A stretch of 34,259 nucleotides of DNA from an uncultured Actinomycetes bacterium (GCA_903918645.1 CAIXFH010000202.1:1-34259), one strand, 5' to 3'. Shown: positions 9,285 to 17,567, counted from the stretch's first letter. A program made the numbers and translations. The notes: generated from the sequence alone by a model not told the origin.

Positions 9285-10316
9285 TTAGGTCCGGAAGAGT
9301 CCACGCTGTGAGAACAGCGGCGACTCCTCTTGATTGGCGGGCGGATCCAGCAAGTAGCGACGAACCCGAGCAACCTTGCTCGTGGAGCCGAAGATGAACG
9401 GCACTCGTTGGTGCAACGAGGTTGGTTCCATATCCATGATTGCCGTGATGCCATTGGTGGCTTCACCACCAGCTTGCTCACAGAGGAACGCGATCGGATT
9501 CGCTTCGTACACAAGGCGAATGCGGCCCGCCCCGTACCCTTCGCGCTGGTCGGCTGGGTAGAGATAGATCCCGCCGCGCAGCAGGATTCGGTAGGTCTCG
9601 GCAACCAATGAGGCGATCCAGCGCATATTGAAGTCGCGATCGCGCGGCCCTGTGCTTCCGCTGACAAGGTGGTTGACGTACGCGCGAATGCTGGGGGTCC
9701 AGTGCCGGGCGTTGGAGGCGTTGATTGCATATTCCTGCGCCTCGATAGGCAGTGCCACCTTTGCGTGGGTCTGCACGAATGCACCTGTGACGGGGTCGAG
9801 GCAGTAGAGGAATGTGCCCTCGCCCCAAGTCAGGGCCAACACCGTGCGTGGCCCATAGACGATGAACCCTGCCGCAAGTTGGGCTCGCCCTGTTTGCAGG
9901 AGCGAGTCGGTGGCGTCACCGTCGAGCATGGGCAGGATCGAGAAGATCGTGCCAATCGGTGCGTTGGTGTCGATGTTGGATGACCCATCGATGGGATCGA
10001 GCGCCACCACAAGTCGGCCGCCGGCGTTGACTGGGATTGCTAACTCGGTCTCCTCCGAGCAGACCGCCGCGACGTCGCTGCCGGCGAGTGCCTCAACAAA
10101 TAGCAGCTCGGCTTGCACGTCGAGTGCCTTCTGGGTGTCACCGCTCGCGTTGTCACCTACGACCGCTGAGTCGACTCCGGGGGCACTTCGCGCGATCAAC
10201 GAGGCGACCGCCACCCCACACGTCGTCAGCGACGCGAGGACGTCGGCCACCGCACCATGGAGCGAATCAACCTGGCGCAGCGCGCTTAGATGGTCGTCGA
10301 GAGTCGTGGTGGCCAT
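9285..10316 (-). CDS. cbbF: Fructose-1,6-bisphosphatase, class I
   Basis: 343 residues. It dephosphorylates fructose-1,6-bisphosphate (possibly also sedoheptulose bisphosphate) during regeneration of the CO2 acceptor. Metal-binding and catalytic motifs are present: SEET at 87-90, DPIDGSSNID at 107-116, and later LLRGGIYLYPAD and the EANPIAFLCEQAGG region. The frame stays open upstream, but the family N-terminus begins at the ATG at 10316 (MATTTLDDHL), 80 bp from the divergent cbbR start. No strong Shine-Dalgarno precedes this ATG. It is the first gene of the cbb operon. Confidence 0.95.
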   Translation of the reverse strand: MATTTLDDHLSALRQVDSLHGAVADVLASLTTCGVAVASLIARSAPGVDSAVVGDNASGDTQKALDVQAELLFVEALAGSDVAAVCSEETELAIPVNAGGRLVVALDPIDGSSNIDTNAPIGTIFSILPMLDGDATDSLLQTGRAQLAAGFIVYGPRTVLALTWGEGTFLYCLDPVTGAFVQTHAKVALPIEAQEYAINASNARHWTPSIRAYVNHLVSGSTGPRDRDFNMRWIASLVAETYRILLRGGIYLYPADQREGYGAGRIRLVYEANPIAFLCEQAGGEATNGITAIMDMEPTSLHQRVPFIFGSTSKVARVRRYLLDPPANQEESPLFSQRGLFRT

Positions 10317-10356
10317 GTTTGGAGTCTGGCGAGTGCACGAACAAAAGAAAAGACAT

Positions 10357-10379
10357 TGTTTCTTGCCTATCAGCAAACA
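10357..10379. promoter_or_regulatory. Candidate CbbR operator in the cbbF-cbbR intergenic region
   Basis: Arms TGTTT (10357-10361) and AAACA (10375-10379) form a perfect 5-bp dyad with a 13-bp centre, in the 80-bp gap between the divergent cbbF and cbbR starts. LysR-type regulators bind T-N11-A-like dyads, and CbbR proteins are usually encoded divergently from the operon they control. The proposed cbbR -35 (TTGCCT, 10363-10368) lies inside the dyad, which would allow autoregulation. Inferred, not proven. Confidence 0.5.
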
Positions 10380-10390
10380 TTTACTAGGGT
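10363..10390 (+). promoter_or_regulatory. Candidate leaderless promoter of cbbR
   Basis: TTGCCT (10363-10368), a 16-bp spacer, and TAGGGT (10385-10390). The ATG follows six bases later at 10397. With a start site 6-7 nt after the -10, the transcript would begin at or next to the ATG, a pattern common in actinobacteria. Confidence 0.5.
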
Positions 10391-10396
10391 ACGGAC

Positions 10397-11311
10397 ATGA
10401 AGGACATAACCTTGAAGCAACTGCGGTTCCTGGCCGAAACCGTTCGCGCTGGGTCGCTGGCTGGAGCCGCCGCGCAGCTGCATGTGACTGGGCCCGCGAT
10501 CGCGCAGCAAATTCGTTTGCTCGAGCGCCGCGCCGGTATGGCGCTGATCGAGCGCGGCCCGCATGGGCAGCGACCCACCGAGGCCGGCCGGATCCTGGCC
10601 GATACGTGTGCCCGGATCGAGGCCGAGATCGCCGTATGCGCTGAGTCGCTCGGGTCGTTACGTTCGGCCTACACCGGACACGTGCGCGTCGGTGCCGTGA
10701 GCACCGCGAAATACTTTGCCCCGCACGTGATCGCATCATTCCAGCGAGCGAATCCGGGGATCACGGTCAGCCTGGCGGTGGGCAACCGCGACCACATCCT
10801 GGCTGAGGTCGAGAACTATGCGATCGACGTCGCGATTATGGGACGGCCACCGCGGCGACTGGACGTTGTCGCCGAAGTCTTCGGTGAGCATCCGTACGTC
10901 ATCATCGCGGCACCCGATCACCGCTTTGTTGGACGATCTGAAGTACCGCTGTTCGAGGTTGCGGAGGAGACCTTCCTAGTGCGAGAGCCCGGGTCAGGTA
11001 CTCGCATGCATGTCGATGCCCTCTTTGCCGCCACTGGCAAACAGTTGCTGGTGGGCATGGAGATTGCGTCGAACGAGACCATCAAACAGGCTGTGATCGC
11101 TGGACTTGGTCTGGCCATGATCTCAGCCCACACGATCGCCGCTGAGGTGCACGATGGTCGCCTAGCGGTGCTTGATGTCGAGGGTTTGCCGATTAGACGC
11201 GACTGGCTGATGGTGCGAATGGCATCGCGTTCAGTCTCACCGGCCACTACAAACCTGTGGGACTTCTTCGTTCACCAAGCCCGTGCCCAATTGCCCAAAG
11301 TTGATGTGTGA
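10397..11311 (+). CDS. cbbR: LysR-type regulator of the cbb operon
   Basis: 304 residues. The N-terminal winged helix-turn-helix (about 3-62: LKQLRFLAETVRAGSLAGAA, then VTGPAIAQQIRLLERRAG) is followed by a substrate-binding-like effector domain (about 90-295). CbbR proteins activate Calvin-cycle operons in response to metabolites of the cycle. The assignment rests on length, LysR architecture and divergent placement against cbbF. The sequence alone would only say LysR family. There is no strong Shine-Dalgarno, consistent with a leaderless start. Confidence 0.88.
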   Translation: MKDITLKQLRFLAETVRAGSLAGAAAQLHVTGPAIAQQIRLLERRAGMALIERGPHGQRPTEAGRILADTCARIEAEIAVCAESLGSLRSAYTGHVRVGAVSTAKYFAPHVIASFQRANPGITVSLAVGNRDHILAEVENYAIDVAIMGRPPRRLDVVAEVFGEHPYVIIAAPDHRFVGRSEVPLFEVAEETFLVREPGSGTRMHVDALFAATGKQLLVGMEIASNETIKQAVIAGLGLAMISAHTIAAEVHDGRLAVLDVEGLPIRRDWLMVRMASRSVSPATTNLWDFFVHQARAQLPKVDV

Positions 11312-11372
11312 CAGCTTTCGCTGATTGTCGCCAATTCCAGCGATCGTTCTGTGCGATGAGGCGCAGAATCGC

Positions 11373-11378
11373 TATGAT
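11373..11378 (+). promoter_or_regulatory. Candidate -10 element for the SHOCT protein gene
   Basis: TATGAT is a good match to TATAAT, 92 bp before the GTG start. I found no convincing -35 at 16-18 bp, so this is tentative. It would give a leader of about 85 nt. Confidence 0.35.
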
Positions 11379-11430
11379 CGTGTTTCTGGGCCGTGAACCG
11401 CGACCCTGTGAGCCGTGAACGGGGCCACAT

Positions 11431-11453
11431 TCAGGCGCCCCTTACGGCGCTGA
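11431..11453 (+). other. Hairpin in the leader of the SHOCT gene
   Basis: TCAGGCGCC (11431-11439) can pair with GGCGCTGA (11446-11453), leaving one bulged base and a six-base loop. It is followed by AAAACC and the ribosome site TAGGAG rather than a T-run, so it is not a terminator. It may stabilise or modulate the leader. Function unknown. Confidence 0.4.
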
Positions 11454-11469
11454 AAACCTAGGAGTCGCA

Positions 11470-11850
11470 GTGAATTTCGGCCAAGTCTTGCTCTCGATGC
11501 TCTTCATCTTTTTCGCCATGTGTTACTTCATGATGCTTTTCAGCATTGTTGTGGATCTTTTCCGCAATCACGACATGGGTGGCGTGGCAAAGGCCATCTG
11601 GATCATCGCGCTGATCTTCGTCCCGCTGATCACGATGCTTGCCTACGTCATCGTCAACAGCAAGGGCATGGCCTCGCGCAACAAGGCGTCAGCTGACCAG
11701 ATGCAGAAGGCGCAGGAGGACTACATCAAGTCTCTCGCTGGCTCAACTTCGGCAACCGACCAGATCGCCAAGGGTGCTGAGCTGCTGAGCTCCGGTGCGA
11801 TTACCCAGGCCGAGTTCGATGCGCTCAAGTCAAAGGCGCTTGCAGGCTGA
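11470..11850 (+). CDS. Small membrane protein with SHOCT domain
   Basis: 126 residues starting with GTG, with AGGAG 5 nt upstream. Two hydrophobic segments (about 5-30 and 41-62) form a PLDc_N-like membrane hairpin around VVDLFRNHDMGGVAKAIW. A charged linker follows, then a C-terminal SHOCT module (about 98-125) with ELLSSGAITQAEFDALKSKAL. SHOCT modules are short helical hairpins thought to mediate oligomerisation, and no enzymatic role is known. It is monocistronic: its own leader lies upstream and a strong terminator follows. The exact cellular role is unknown. Confidence 0.88.
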   Translation: MNFGQVLLSMLFIFFAMCYFMMLFSIVVDLFRNHDMGGVAKAIWIIALIFVPLITMLAYVIVNSKGMASRNKASADQMQKAQEDYIKSLAGSTSATDQIAKGAELLSSGAITQAEFDALKSKALAG

Positions 11851-11877
11851 CCACATCGACCCTGACCACATCGACTC
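11848..11877. repeat. 15-bp tandem duplication beginning at the SHOCT gene stop codon
   Basis: TGACCACATCGACCC (11848-11862) and TGACCACATCGACTC (11863-11877) differ at one position. The first TGA is the stop codon of the SHOCT gene. The second copy places another TGA 15 nt later in the same frame. Confidence 0.85.
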
Positions 11878-11899
11878 TGTGTCGATGGCACTAACTACC

Positions 11900-11940
11900 A
11901 GGCCGGTCACGTTCTTCGGAGCGTGACCGGCCTTCTTTTT
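11900..11940 (+). terminator. Rho-independent terminator after the SHOCT gene
   Basis: A perfect 12-bp stem (AGGCCGGTCACG at 11900-11911 pairs with 11922-11933) with a 10-base loop, followed by TCTTTTT at 11934-11940. It lies 50 bp after the SHOCT stop and isolates it from the surface-protein gene downstream. Confidence 0.95.
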
Positions 11941-12043
11941 GCCCGGGCCGTTCTTTGCTCGGGCTCGCCCCAATCTGAAGTCGCCCAAATCTCTATTACC
12001 GTTTCTATCCCGGTCATTGCTCGGTTTATCGGCTGGGGTTAGT

Positions 12044-12049
12044 TAGCCT
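12044..12049 (+). promoter_or_regulatory. Candidate -10 for a leaderless surface-protein mRNA
   Basis: TAGCCT fits TANNNT and is followed by exactly six bases and then the ATG at 12056. No Shine-Dalgarno is present. I found no clear -35 at standard spacing. Confidence 0.4.
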
Positions 12050-12055
12050 CTGGCC

Positions 12056-15000
12056 ATGAAGTCACAGCCGATTCTTCGCATGAGAACTACTGCCGTTGTT
12101 GCTGTCGCGGCCCTTGTCGTCGCCCTGGTGAATGTGGTCACGGCGATCCCGGCGGACGCCGCTGTGATCAAGGCGTTCAGCCCCCGGTTCCAGATCAACA
12201 CCACCGGTGCGATCGAACTCATCGGCAATTCGGTGATGACTTGTTCTGATGCTCGCGGTGCCCTCAATGCATCGACATGTGACGCTGCCCGAACCTCAGC
12301 TGCCATGTCAGGGCTCACGCCCGCGCCGACAAACAACAACTACTTCATGACCAATATCGACCGCGATTCCGATCCCAGCACCTTCAATTCGTCGCGCTCG
12401 ACCCTGACCCTGCCAGCGGGTGCGAGTGTGGCCTTCGCTGGGCTCTATTGGTCTGGCTACCGCATTGCTGGGGCCGACGGTGGTGCGGCCGCCCCCGATG
12501 CAGCGGCCGCGCTGTCGGTGAAGTTCGCCGCTGGATCTGGTTCGTACACCGCACTTATCGGACAGTTCGTGGGGCAGGAAACCACTGGTGGCAAGTCATA
12601 TCAAGCCTTCGCCGACGTCACGAGTCTTGTCGCCCTGCATCGCTCCGCCGAGTACACCGTCGCGAACGTGCAGGCGGGCACGGGCTCTAACCAGTACGGC
12701 GGTTGGGCGTTGGTGGTTGCGTACGTCGACCCAAGTGCACCAATGCGCAACCTCACCGTGTTCGACGGATACGCCAAGGTCGCTAGCGGTGCGAGCGACA
12801 AGCAGGTCGATATCGCGGTCTCGGGATTTCGCACCCCTACCACCGGGGTGGTCAACACCCAGGTGGGTCTGGTCAGTTATGAGGGCGACCGGACCCTTAC
12901 CGGTGATGGATTCTCGATTAAGGGCAATAAGCAGAATGTCTTTACCCCAATCTCCAATGCTGTCAACCCGCAGAACGATGTCGCAAACTCGACCGTGTCG
13001 CGCGATGGTGTCTTGCAGAACGATGCTGCTAACTCCAAGTACCCCAACACGTTGGGCTTTGACGTTGACCGCTTCGCGCAGCGATCGGACTTGCTGACCA
13101 ACGGTGAAACTGCTGCGGTGCTGCGGGTCACGACCAGTGGCGAAACCTGGTTCCCGGGGGTGATCACTTTTGCGGTCGACGTTTTCGCACCGAATGTTGA
13201 GTTGGCTAAGACGCAGACGAACATCACAAGCGGTGCGCGCGGTGATCAGCCGCTGCCCGGCGATGTCCTGCAGTACACGGTCGCGGTCGAGAACAATGGC
13301 AGCGCCAGCAACAGTGACACCGCCACTGGTGTCGTCCTTACCGATGCGATCCCGGCCGGTTCGGCGTACGTGCCGGGCTCGGCGAGCATTGCGCGGGGTC
13401 CGTGCGCCCCTGCCGCAGACTCCGGCCGCAATGTCACTGTTGCTGCTGACGAACTCACTGCTCGGCTTGGCACAGGAGCCAGTGCCAGCCTTGGCGGCAG
13501 CATTCCGCCGGGCTGCGCTGCTGGCCCGGCTTACACGGTTACCTTCCGGGTGCAGATCGATGCCGATGCGGTGAGCGGTCAGGTCATCACCAATCAGGCG
13601 GGCGCGCTCTACCAAGGTCTTGATACGGGCAACAACTTCTCGTCGTCGAGTAATGAAGTGCGGGCGACGATCCTCGCGGTGGCCGATCTAGCTCTGAGCA
13701 AGACTCTTGCAACGGTGAACCCGATCGCTGGCCAGGACCTGACTTACCTTCTTGCAGTGGCCAATGTGGGCCCATCCGCCGCATCTGCGCCGATCACCAT
13801 CACCGACACGCTCCCCGCTGACCTCTTCTACGGTGGTGTCGATTCGACGAACTCGCCCGGCTGGGGTTGTGCCGCGGTCGGTCAGGAGATCACCTGTACA
13901 TACGGCACCAGCCTTAACGCCGGATCGAGTGCGCCTGATCTGTTCCTCATCGCCACACCGTCCGGTCTAAGTTCCGGCGTCGCGCAACTCAACACTGCGA
14001 TGGTGTCGTCACCGACCCCAGATCCCGTGCCGGGTAACAACACCGACACCGTTACTTTGTCGCCGCAAGCCCAGGTGGATCTAGCGATCACCAAGTTGAC
14101 CACGTCGTTCACCGCGGGGGGCACGGGCTCCTACTCGATGATCGTCAGCAACAACGGCCCAAGTTTTTACAGCGGGCCAATTGTGGTCACCGACACCTTG
14201 CCCAATGGCCTCACCTACACCGGCCCCGACCCGACTGGGTGGACATGCACTGGCAGCGCGACCGCGGTGTGCACCCTGACAGCAGGTGAACTCGCGGTCG
14301 GCGATGACGCCGCGCTGGTGTTGCCCGTGGCAGTTGATCCTGCGGTCGTTAGCCCGATCACCAACACGGCCACGGTAACGACGCCTGCCGCCGACCCGAT
14401 GACCGCGAACAACACAGCCACGTCCGAGTCGGAGGTGAGTCACTCCTCCGATCTGTCGATCACCAAGGCCTTGGCTCCCGCGACGGATCCGGTGCTGGCT
14501 GGATCGAACACCGTGTGGCGATTGACTCTGACCAATAGCGGGCCATCGGCCAATGCAGGGCCAGTCGTAGCACAGGATGTGTTGCCACCGGGGATGCGCT
14601 ATGTCTCGTCGGTGGTACCCACTGGCTGGTTGTGTTCGGCGAATGCCGTGGCGGCCGATCAGTCGCAGACAGTCACATGCACCCTGGCCGGGACGCTGGC
14701 CAGTGCCGACACCGCTGATCTCGATCTCACCGTCTCGCTCGCCTTGTCGACGGCAGGTGTCGTGCTCACCAACTCGGCAACCGTGAGTGGGCCCGACGAA
14801 AGCAACTCGGCCAACGACTACGCCAGCGTGACTGTGACTCCCGGGCGCGGCACGTTGCAGGTGTCGAAGGTGGTTCTCGCGGGCAACGATTTCCGCGCTA
14901 CTGCGGCCACGATCTCGGTTAACTGCCCGGCAAATGCGGCGCTGGACCCCGGCCATTGGCCAAGGCTTGTGACCGTTGGTGTGGCTGCATCCAGCGCAGG

Positions 15001-15805
15001 TTCAGGCATCATTCCCATCGCAGTTGCCGATACATGCACGGTCACCGAGACCGCTTCCGGAGCCCCAGCAGCACCGGCGAACGCCGGCTCGATCAGCCCG
15101 ACCTACAACGGCAATGCGTGGCCGGTGGGCACCACTCCCACCTTGAATTACGCCAAGTCGGCCAACGTCGCAGCGTCGGCTAGCTCGGGTGAGATTGTGA
15201 CGGCGACTGCCACCTCCCCCTGCCGCGACAAGGCTGGCACCGTGACTGCGTCGAGCGGCACCGGTTCGTGCCTGCTGCGGTTCTTCACCACGGGCAACAC
15301 CACGGTTTCGGCGGTTGCCAGTTACGCGGTCAATGGTGGCTCCGAGCAGGTGGGCACATCGACCACGGTCAGCGTTGACCCAGCAGTTGCTGATATCGCC
15401 AACCAGTCAGTCGAGTTCCGCAACTCCTACTTCGCCAGTGCGCCGATCATCAGCACCACCCGCAAGATGCTGTTAGCGAAGGTGTCGATCCCCCTGACGG
15501 TCACTGGTCGTTCTGGTACTTCGGCGCTGCCCATTCGTGGGACCAGAACAGTGGTCATGAAGTCGAGCTCTCCCGGGACGGTAAGCGTGAGTGTCTCGTG
15601 CACGGTGCCCGCCATCGGCGTCGGCATGAAGAGCGCCCTTCAGCACTGCATCTGGAAGTTCAGGCCGCTGACGGGCCAGCTCATGGTCACGACTCTGGGA
15701 GTGCGCAGCGTCGTGGTCACGGTGACCTATACCTCGACCCCCACGCCGAGCCAGTCGTCCAAATACACGCCAACTACGTGGAAACGCAGTTGGAAGGTGG
15801 CCTAG
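12056..15805 (+). CDS. Secreted DUF11-repeat surface protein
   Basis: 1249 residues. The N-terminus is a signal peptide: basic MKSQPILRMR, a hydrophobic core, then a cleavage-like ADAAV near 34-37. A first globular region (about 45-375) contains AFAGLYWSGYRIAG and YGGWALVVAYVDP, seen in front of DUF11 repeats in other surface proteins. Four DUF11-type beta-sandwich repeats follow, opening at about 380 (VELAKT), 544 (ADLALSKT), 673 (VDLAITK) and 798 (SDLSITK), each with an N-N-G or N-x-G-P-S motif and a TDTLP-like strand. A DUF5979-like segment starts near 931 (GTLQVSKVV), and a basic domain ends the protein. There is no LPxTG, no C-terminal membrane helix and no SLH repeat, so attachment is unexplained. 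An adhesive or structural role is inferred only from the repeats. Confidence 0.9.
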   Translation: MKSQPILRMRTTAVVAVAALVVALVNVVTAIPADAAVIKAFSPRFQINTTGAIELIGNSVMTCSDARGALNASTCDAARTSAAMSGLTPAPTNNNYFMTNIDRDSDPSTFNSSRSTLTLPAGASVAFAGLYWSGYRIAGADGGAAAPDAAAALSVKFAAGSGSYTALIGQFVGQETTGGKSYQAFADVTSLVALHRSAEYTVANVQAGTGSNQYGGWALVVAYVDPSAPMRNLTVFDGYAKVASGASDKQVDIAVSGFRTPTTGVVNTQVGLVSYEGDRTLTGDGFSIKGNKQNVFTPISNAVNPQNDVANSTVSRDGVLQNDAANSKYPNTLGFDVDRFAQRSDLLTNGETAAVLRVTTSGETWFPGVITFAVDVFAPNVELAKTQTNITSGARGDQPLPGDVLQYTVAVENNGSASNSDTATGVVLTDAIPAGSAYVPGSASIARGPCAPAADSGRNVTVAADELTARLGTGASASLGGSIPPGCAAGPAYTVTFRVQIDADAVSGQVITNQAGALYQGLDTGNNFSSSSNEVRATILAVADLALSKTLATVNPIAGQDLTYLLAVANVGPSAASAPITITDTLPADLFYGGVDSTNSPGWGCAAVGQEITCTYGTSLNAGSSAPDLFLIATPSGLSSGVAQLNTAMVSSPTPDPVPGNNTDTVTLSPQAQVDLAITKLTTSFTAGGTGSYSMIVSNNGPSFYSGPIVVTDTLPNGLTYTGPDPTGWTCTGSATAVCTLTAGELAVGDDAALVLPVAVDPAVVSPITNTATVTTPAADPMTANNTATSESEVSHSSDLSITKALAPATDPVLAGSNTVWRLTLTNSGPSANAGPVVAQDVLPPGMRYVSSVVPTGWLCSANAVAADQSQTVTCTLAGTLASADTADLDLTVSLALSTAGVVLTNSATVSGPDESNSANDYASVTVTPGRGTLQVSKVVLAGNDFRATAATISVNCPANAALDPGHWPRLVTVGVAASSAGSGIIPIAVADTCTVTETASGAPAAPANAGSISPTYNGNAWPVGTTPTLNYAKSANVAASASSGEIVTATATSPCRDKAGTVTASSGTGSCLLRFFTTGNTTVSAVASYAVNGGSEQVGTSTTVSVDPAVADIANQSVEFRNSYFASAPIISTTRKMLLAKVSIPLTVTGRSGTSALPIRGTRTVVMKSSSPGTVSVSVSCTVPAIGVGMKSALQHCIWKFRPLTGQLMVTTLGVRSVVVTVTYTSTPTPSQSSKYTPTTWKRSWKVA

Positions 15806-15851
15806 CCACGGGCGTTTGGCAGCAGCATCATTTGCTCCCAGTTGCCCGTGG
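15806..15851 (+). other. Inverted repeat after the surface-protein gene
   Basis: CCACGGGC (15806-15813) and GCCCGTGG (15844-15851) are perfect 8-bp arms around a 30-base loop, starting at the base after the stop codon. There is no T-run, so a terminator role is uncertain. Confidence 0.35.
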
Positions 15852-15877
15852 GGCTGGAAACGTTCTAACAGCAGCCC

Positions 15878-15883
15878 TACTGT
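15878..15883 (+). promoter_or_regulatory. Candidate -10 for a leaderless class II aldolase mRNA
   Basis: TACTGT fits TANNNT and lies seven bases before the ATG at 15891. No Shine-Dalgarno is seen before this start. Confidence 0.4.
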
Positions 15884-15890
15884 TGGCGGT

Positions 15891-16628
15891 ATGACAGAGG
15901 TAATTGGCGCTTCACACGACGTCATGATGCGCGCGAAGCACGATCTCGCAGCATCATTCCGTGCCGCCGCCATGCATGGGTTGAACGAGGGCATCGATAA
16001 CCACTTCTCGTTGGCGGTTCCTGGTCGCCCAGACCTGTTCTTGCTCAACCGCTTTGGGCCGCACTGGTCCGAGATCACGGCCGACGACATCCTGACAGTC
16101 GACTTCCATGGCAACGTAGTTGGTGGTGAGGGTGCGTGGGAGACCACCGCGTTCATGATTCACCGCGGTTGCCACCGTGCGCGGCCGGACGCCAATGCTG
16201 TGTTCCACACGCACATGCCCTACGCCACTGCTGTGTCGATGACAGTTGGTGGATTCGACACTCGAATTCACCAGAACTCGATGTACTTCCACGATCGCAT
16301 AGCCCGGTTGCCCTATAGCGGGCTGGCCGATGGGCCTGCAGAAGGTGACCGCATTGCGAGCGCCGTCACCGGCGGCGCCACCGTGGTCATGCTCGACAAT
16401 CACGGTGTCATCGTGATTGGAACTGATATCGCAGATGCTTGGCACAAGTTGTACTTCCTGGAGCAGTCGGCCAGATTGCAGGTGCTCGCGCAATCAACCG
16501 GGCAGGAATTGATTCGCGTGACCGAGGCAGTGGCCCAGCTCACCGCTCAGCAGTGGATAGACGACGACCAGGCGGCACCGAAGCTGTTCGCCGCGGTGAA
16601 GCGGCAGCTTGGTTGGCTCGACAGCTAG
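15891..16628 (+). CDS. Class II aldolase/adducin family protein
   Basis: 245 residues from the ATG at 15891. An in-frame start at 15816 exists but adds a non-family N-terminus. The fold signature is clear: GLNEGIDNHFSLAVPG (30-45), SEITADDILTVDFHGNVV, the metal ligands HTH at 106-108 and the third His in LDNHGVIVIG at 171, with Glu84 in WETTAF near the usual catalytic acid. Relatives include L-fuculose-1-phosphate aldolase and L-ribulose-5-phosphate 4-epimerase, but this subgroup has many members of unknown substrate. It converges on the DeoR gene with a 12-bp gap. Its place beside a sugar island suggests cleavage or epimerisation of a phosphosugar, which is inferred. Confidence 0.88.
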   Translation: MTEVIGASHDVMMRAKHDLAASFRAAAMHGLNEGIDNHFSLAVPGRPDLFLLNRFGPHWSEITADDILTVDFHGNVVGGEGAWETTAFMIHRGCHRARPDANAVFHTHMPYATAVSMTVGGFDTRIHQNSMYFHDRIARLPYSGLADGPAEGDRIASAVTGGATVVMLDNHGVIVIGTDIADAWHKLYFLEQSARLQVLAQSTGQELIRVTEAVAQLTAQQWIDDDQAAPKLFAAVKRQLGWLDS

Positions 16629-16640
16629 TTGCGCATCGGG

Positions 16641-17456
16641 CTAGTTGCTCTCTGCTACAAGGCTTTCCGGGGTTGACGCACCCACCACGTGAACGGTGAT
16701 CCCCGTGGCGCGGATGGCGTCAAGCGCCTGCGGGTCCGCGCTCGAATCGGTGACCAGATCGTGCGCCGACTCGAGCGCACAGATGCGCGCGAGCAGCACC
16801 CGTCCGATCTTGGAGCCGTCGGCCACCACGATCACCCGCTTGGCGCGCGAGACCATCGTGCGATTGGTGTGGGCCTCGACCTCGTCGTGAGTGGTGAGTC
16901 CGGCGGCCGCACTGATGCCATCGACCCCGACGATCGCAACCTCGAGGTGCAGTGCTTGCAAGGTTTGCTCAGCGAAAGGCCCGACCAACTCATAGGACTG
17001 TGAGCGAGTGACTCCGCCAGTGAGGATCAACTTCAGCCGCGGCCGCAGGGCGAGTTCGGTGGCGATGTTGAGTGCGTTGGTAACTACCGTGAGATCGACT
17101 CGCTCGGCGATAAGACGCGCGACCTCGCTCGTGGTGGTTCCGCCTGCTAAGCCCATGGTCAGGCGGCCCTTGGGGAGCAGCTCGGCTGCCTTGATTGCGA
17201 TGGCACGCTTCTCGTCTCGGTTACGCCCACCTCGGTAGCGCACGGGTAGTTCATACGCGACGTCATGCGCTAGTGCGCCCCCGTGCGTCCTGGAGAGCAG
17301 GCGCTGATCCTCGAGCATCTGCAGGTCTCGTCGCAGTGTTGCTGCTGATACCCCGAACTCCAGCGCGAGGCTCGCTGCATTCACTGAGTGGGTGGTGGCC
17401 AGCCGATCCAAGATCGAGGACACTCGGTCTGCCCGTCGGAGGGAAACGCGGGCCAC
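16641..17456 (-). CDS. DeoR-family transcriptional regulator
   Basis: 271 residues from a GTG with GGGAG just upstream. The helix-turn-helix lies at about 8-62, with FGVSAATLRRDLQMLEDQRL and the family hallmark RTHGGA at 76-81. The C-terminal sugar-phosphate-sensing domain (about 78-255) carries MGLAGGTTTSEVARLI, VVTNALNIATELA, LILTGG and VADGSKIGR. DeoR proteins are mostly repressors released by a phosphorylated sugar. It is divergent from the GH4 gene across 111 bp holding repeated dyads, so it probably controls that operon and perhaps the transporter genes. Confidence 0.93.
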   Translation of the reverse strand: MARVSLRRADRVSSILDRLATTHSVNAASLALEFGVSAATLRRDLQMLEDQRLLSRTHGGALAHDVAYELPVRYRGGRNRDEKRAIAIKAAELLPKGRLTMGLAGGTTTSEVARLIAERVDLTVVTNALNIATELALRPRLKLILTGGVTRSQSYELVGPFAEQTLQALHLEVAIVGVDGISAAAGLTTHDEVEAHTNRTMVSRAKRVIVVADGSKIGRVLLARICALESAHDLVTDSSADPQALDAIRATGITVHVVGASTPESLVAESN

Positions 17457-17468
17457 GGCACTCCCTCT

Positions 17469-17491
17469 CGCTCGGTTTCGAGCGTTCGCTC
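17469..17491. promoter_or_regulatory. Candidate DeoR operator between the regulator and the GH4 gene
   Basis: Three half-sites alternate in orientation: CGCTCG (17469-17474), CGAGCG (17479-17484) and CGCTC (17487-17491). The first two are perfect inverted repeats around GTTT, and the second and third around TT. A TTGACT (17495-17500), a possible -35 for the rightward operon, follows 3 bp later. I found no good -10 to go with it. Confidence 0.4.
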
Positions 17492-17567
17492 ACTTTGACT
17501 TGCACATATGCGCGCCATTGTCGTCCGATCGTGCGCGCTTTGGCCAGTGTGGGGCAACACTTCACCC

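Noticed and set aside
12596-13615. 339-codon minus-strand open frame inside the surface-protein gene
   Set aside because: It is antisense to DUF11-type coding sequence with clear domain structure, has no recognisable motif, and is typical of shadows in GC-rich genes.
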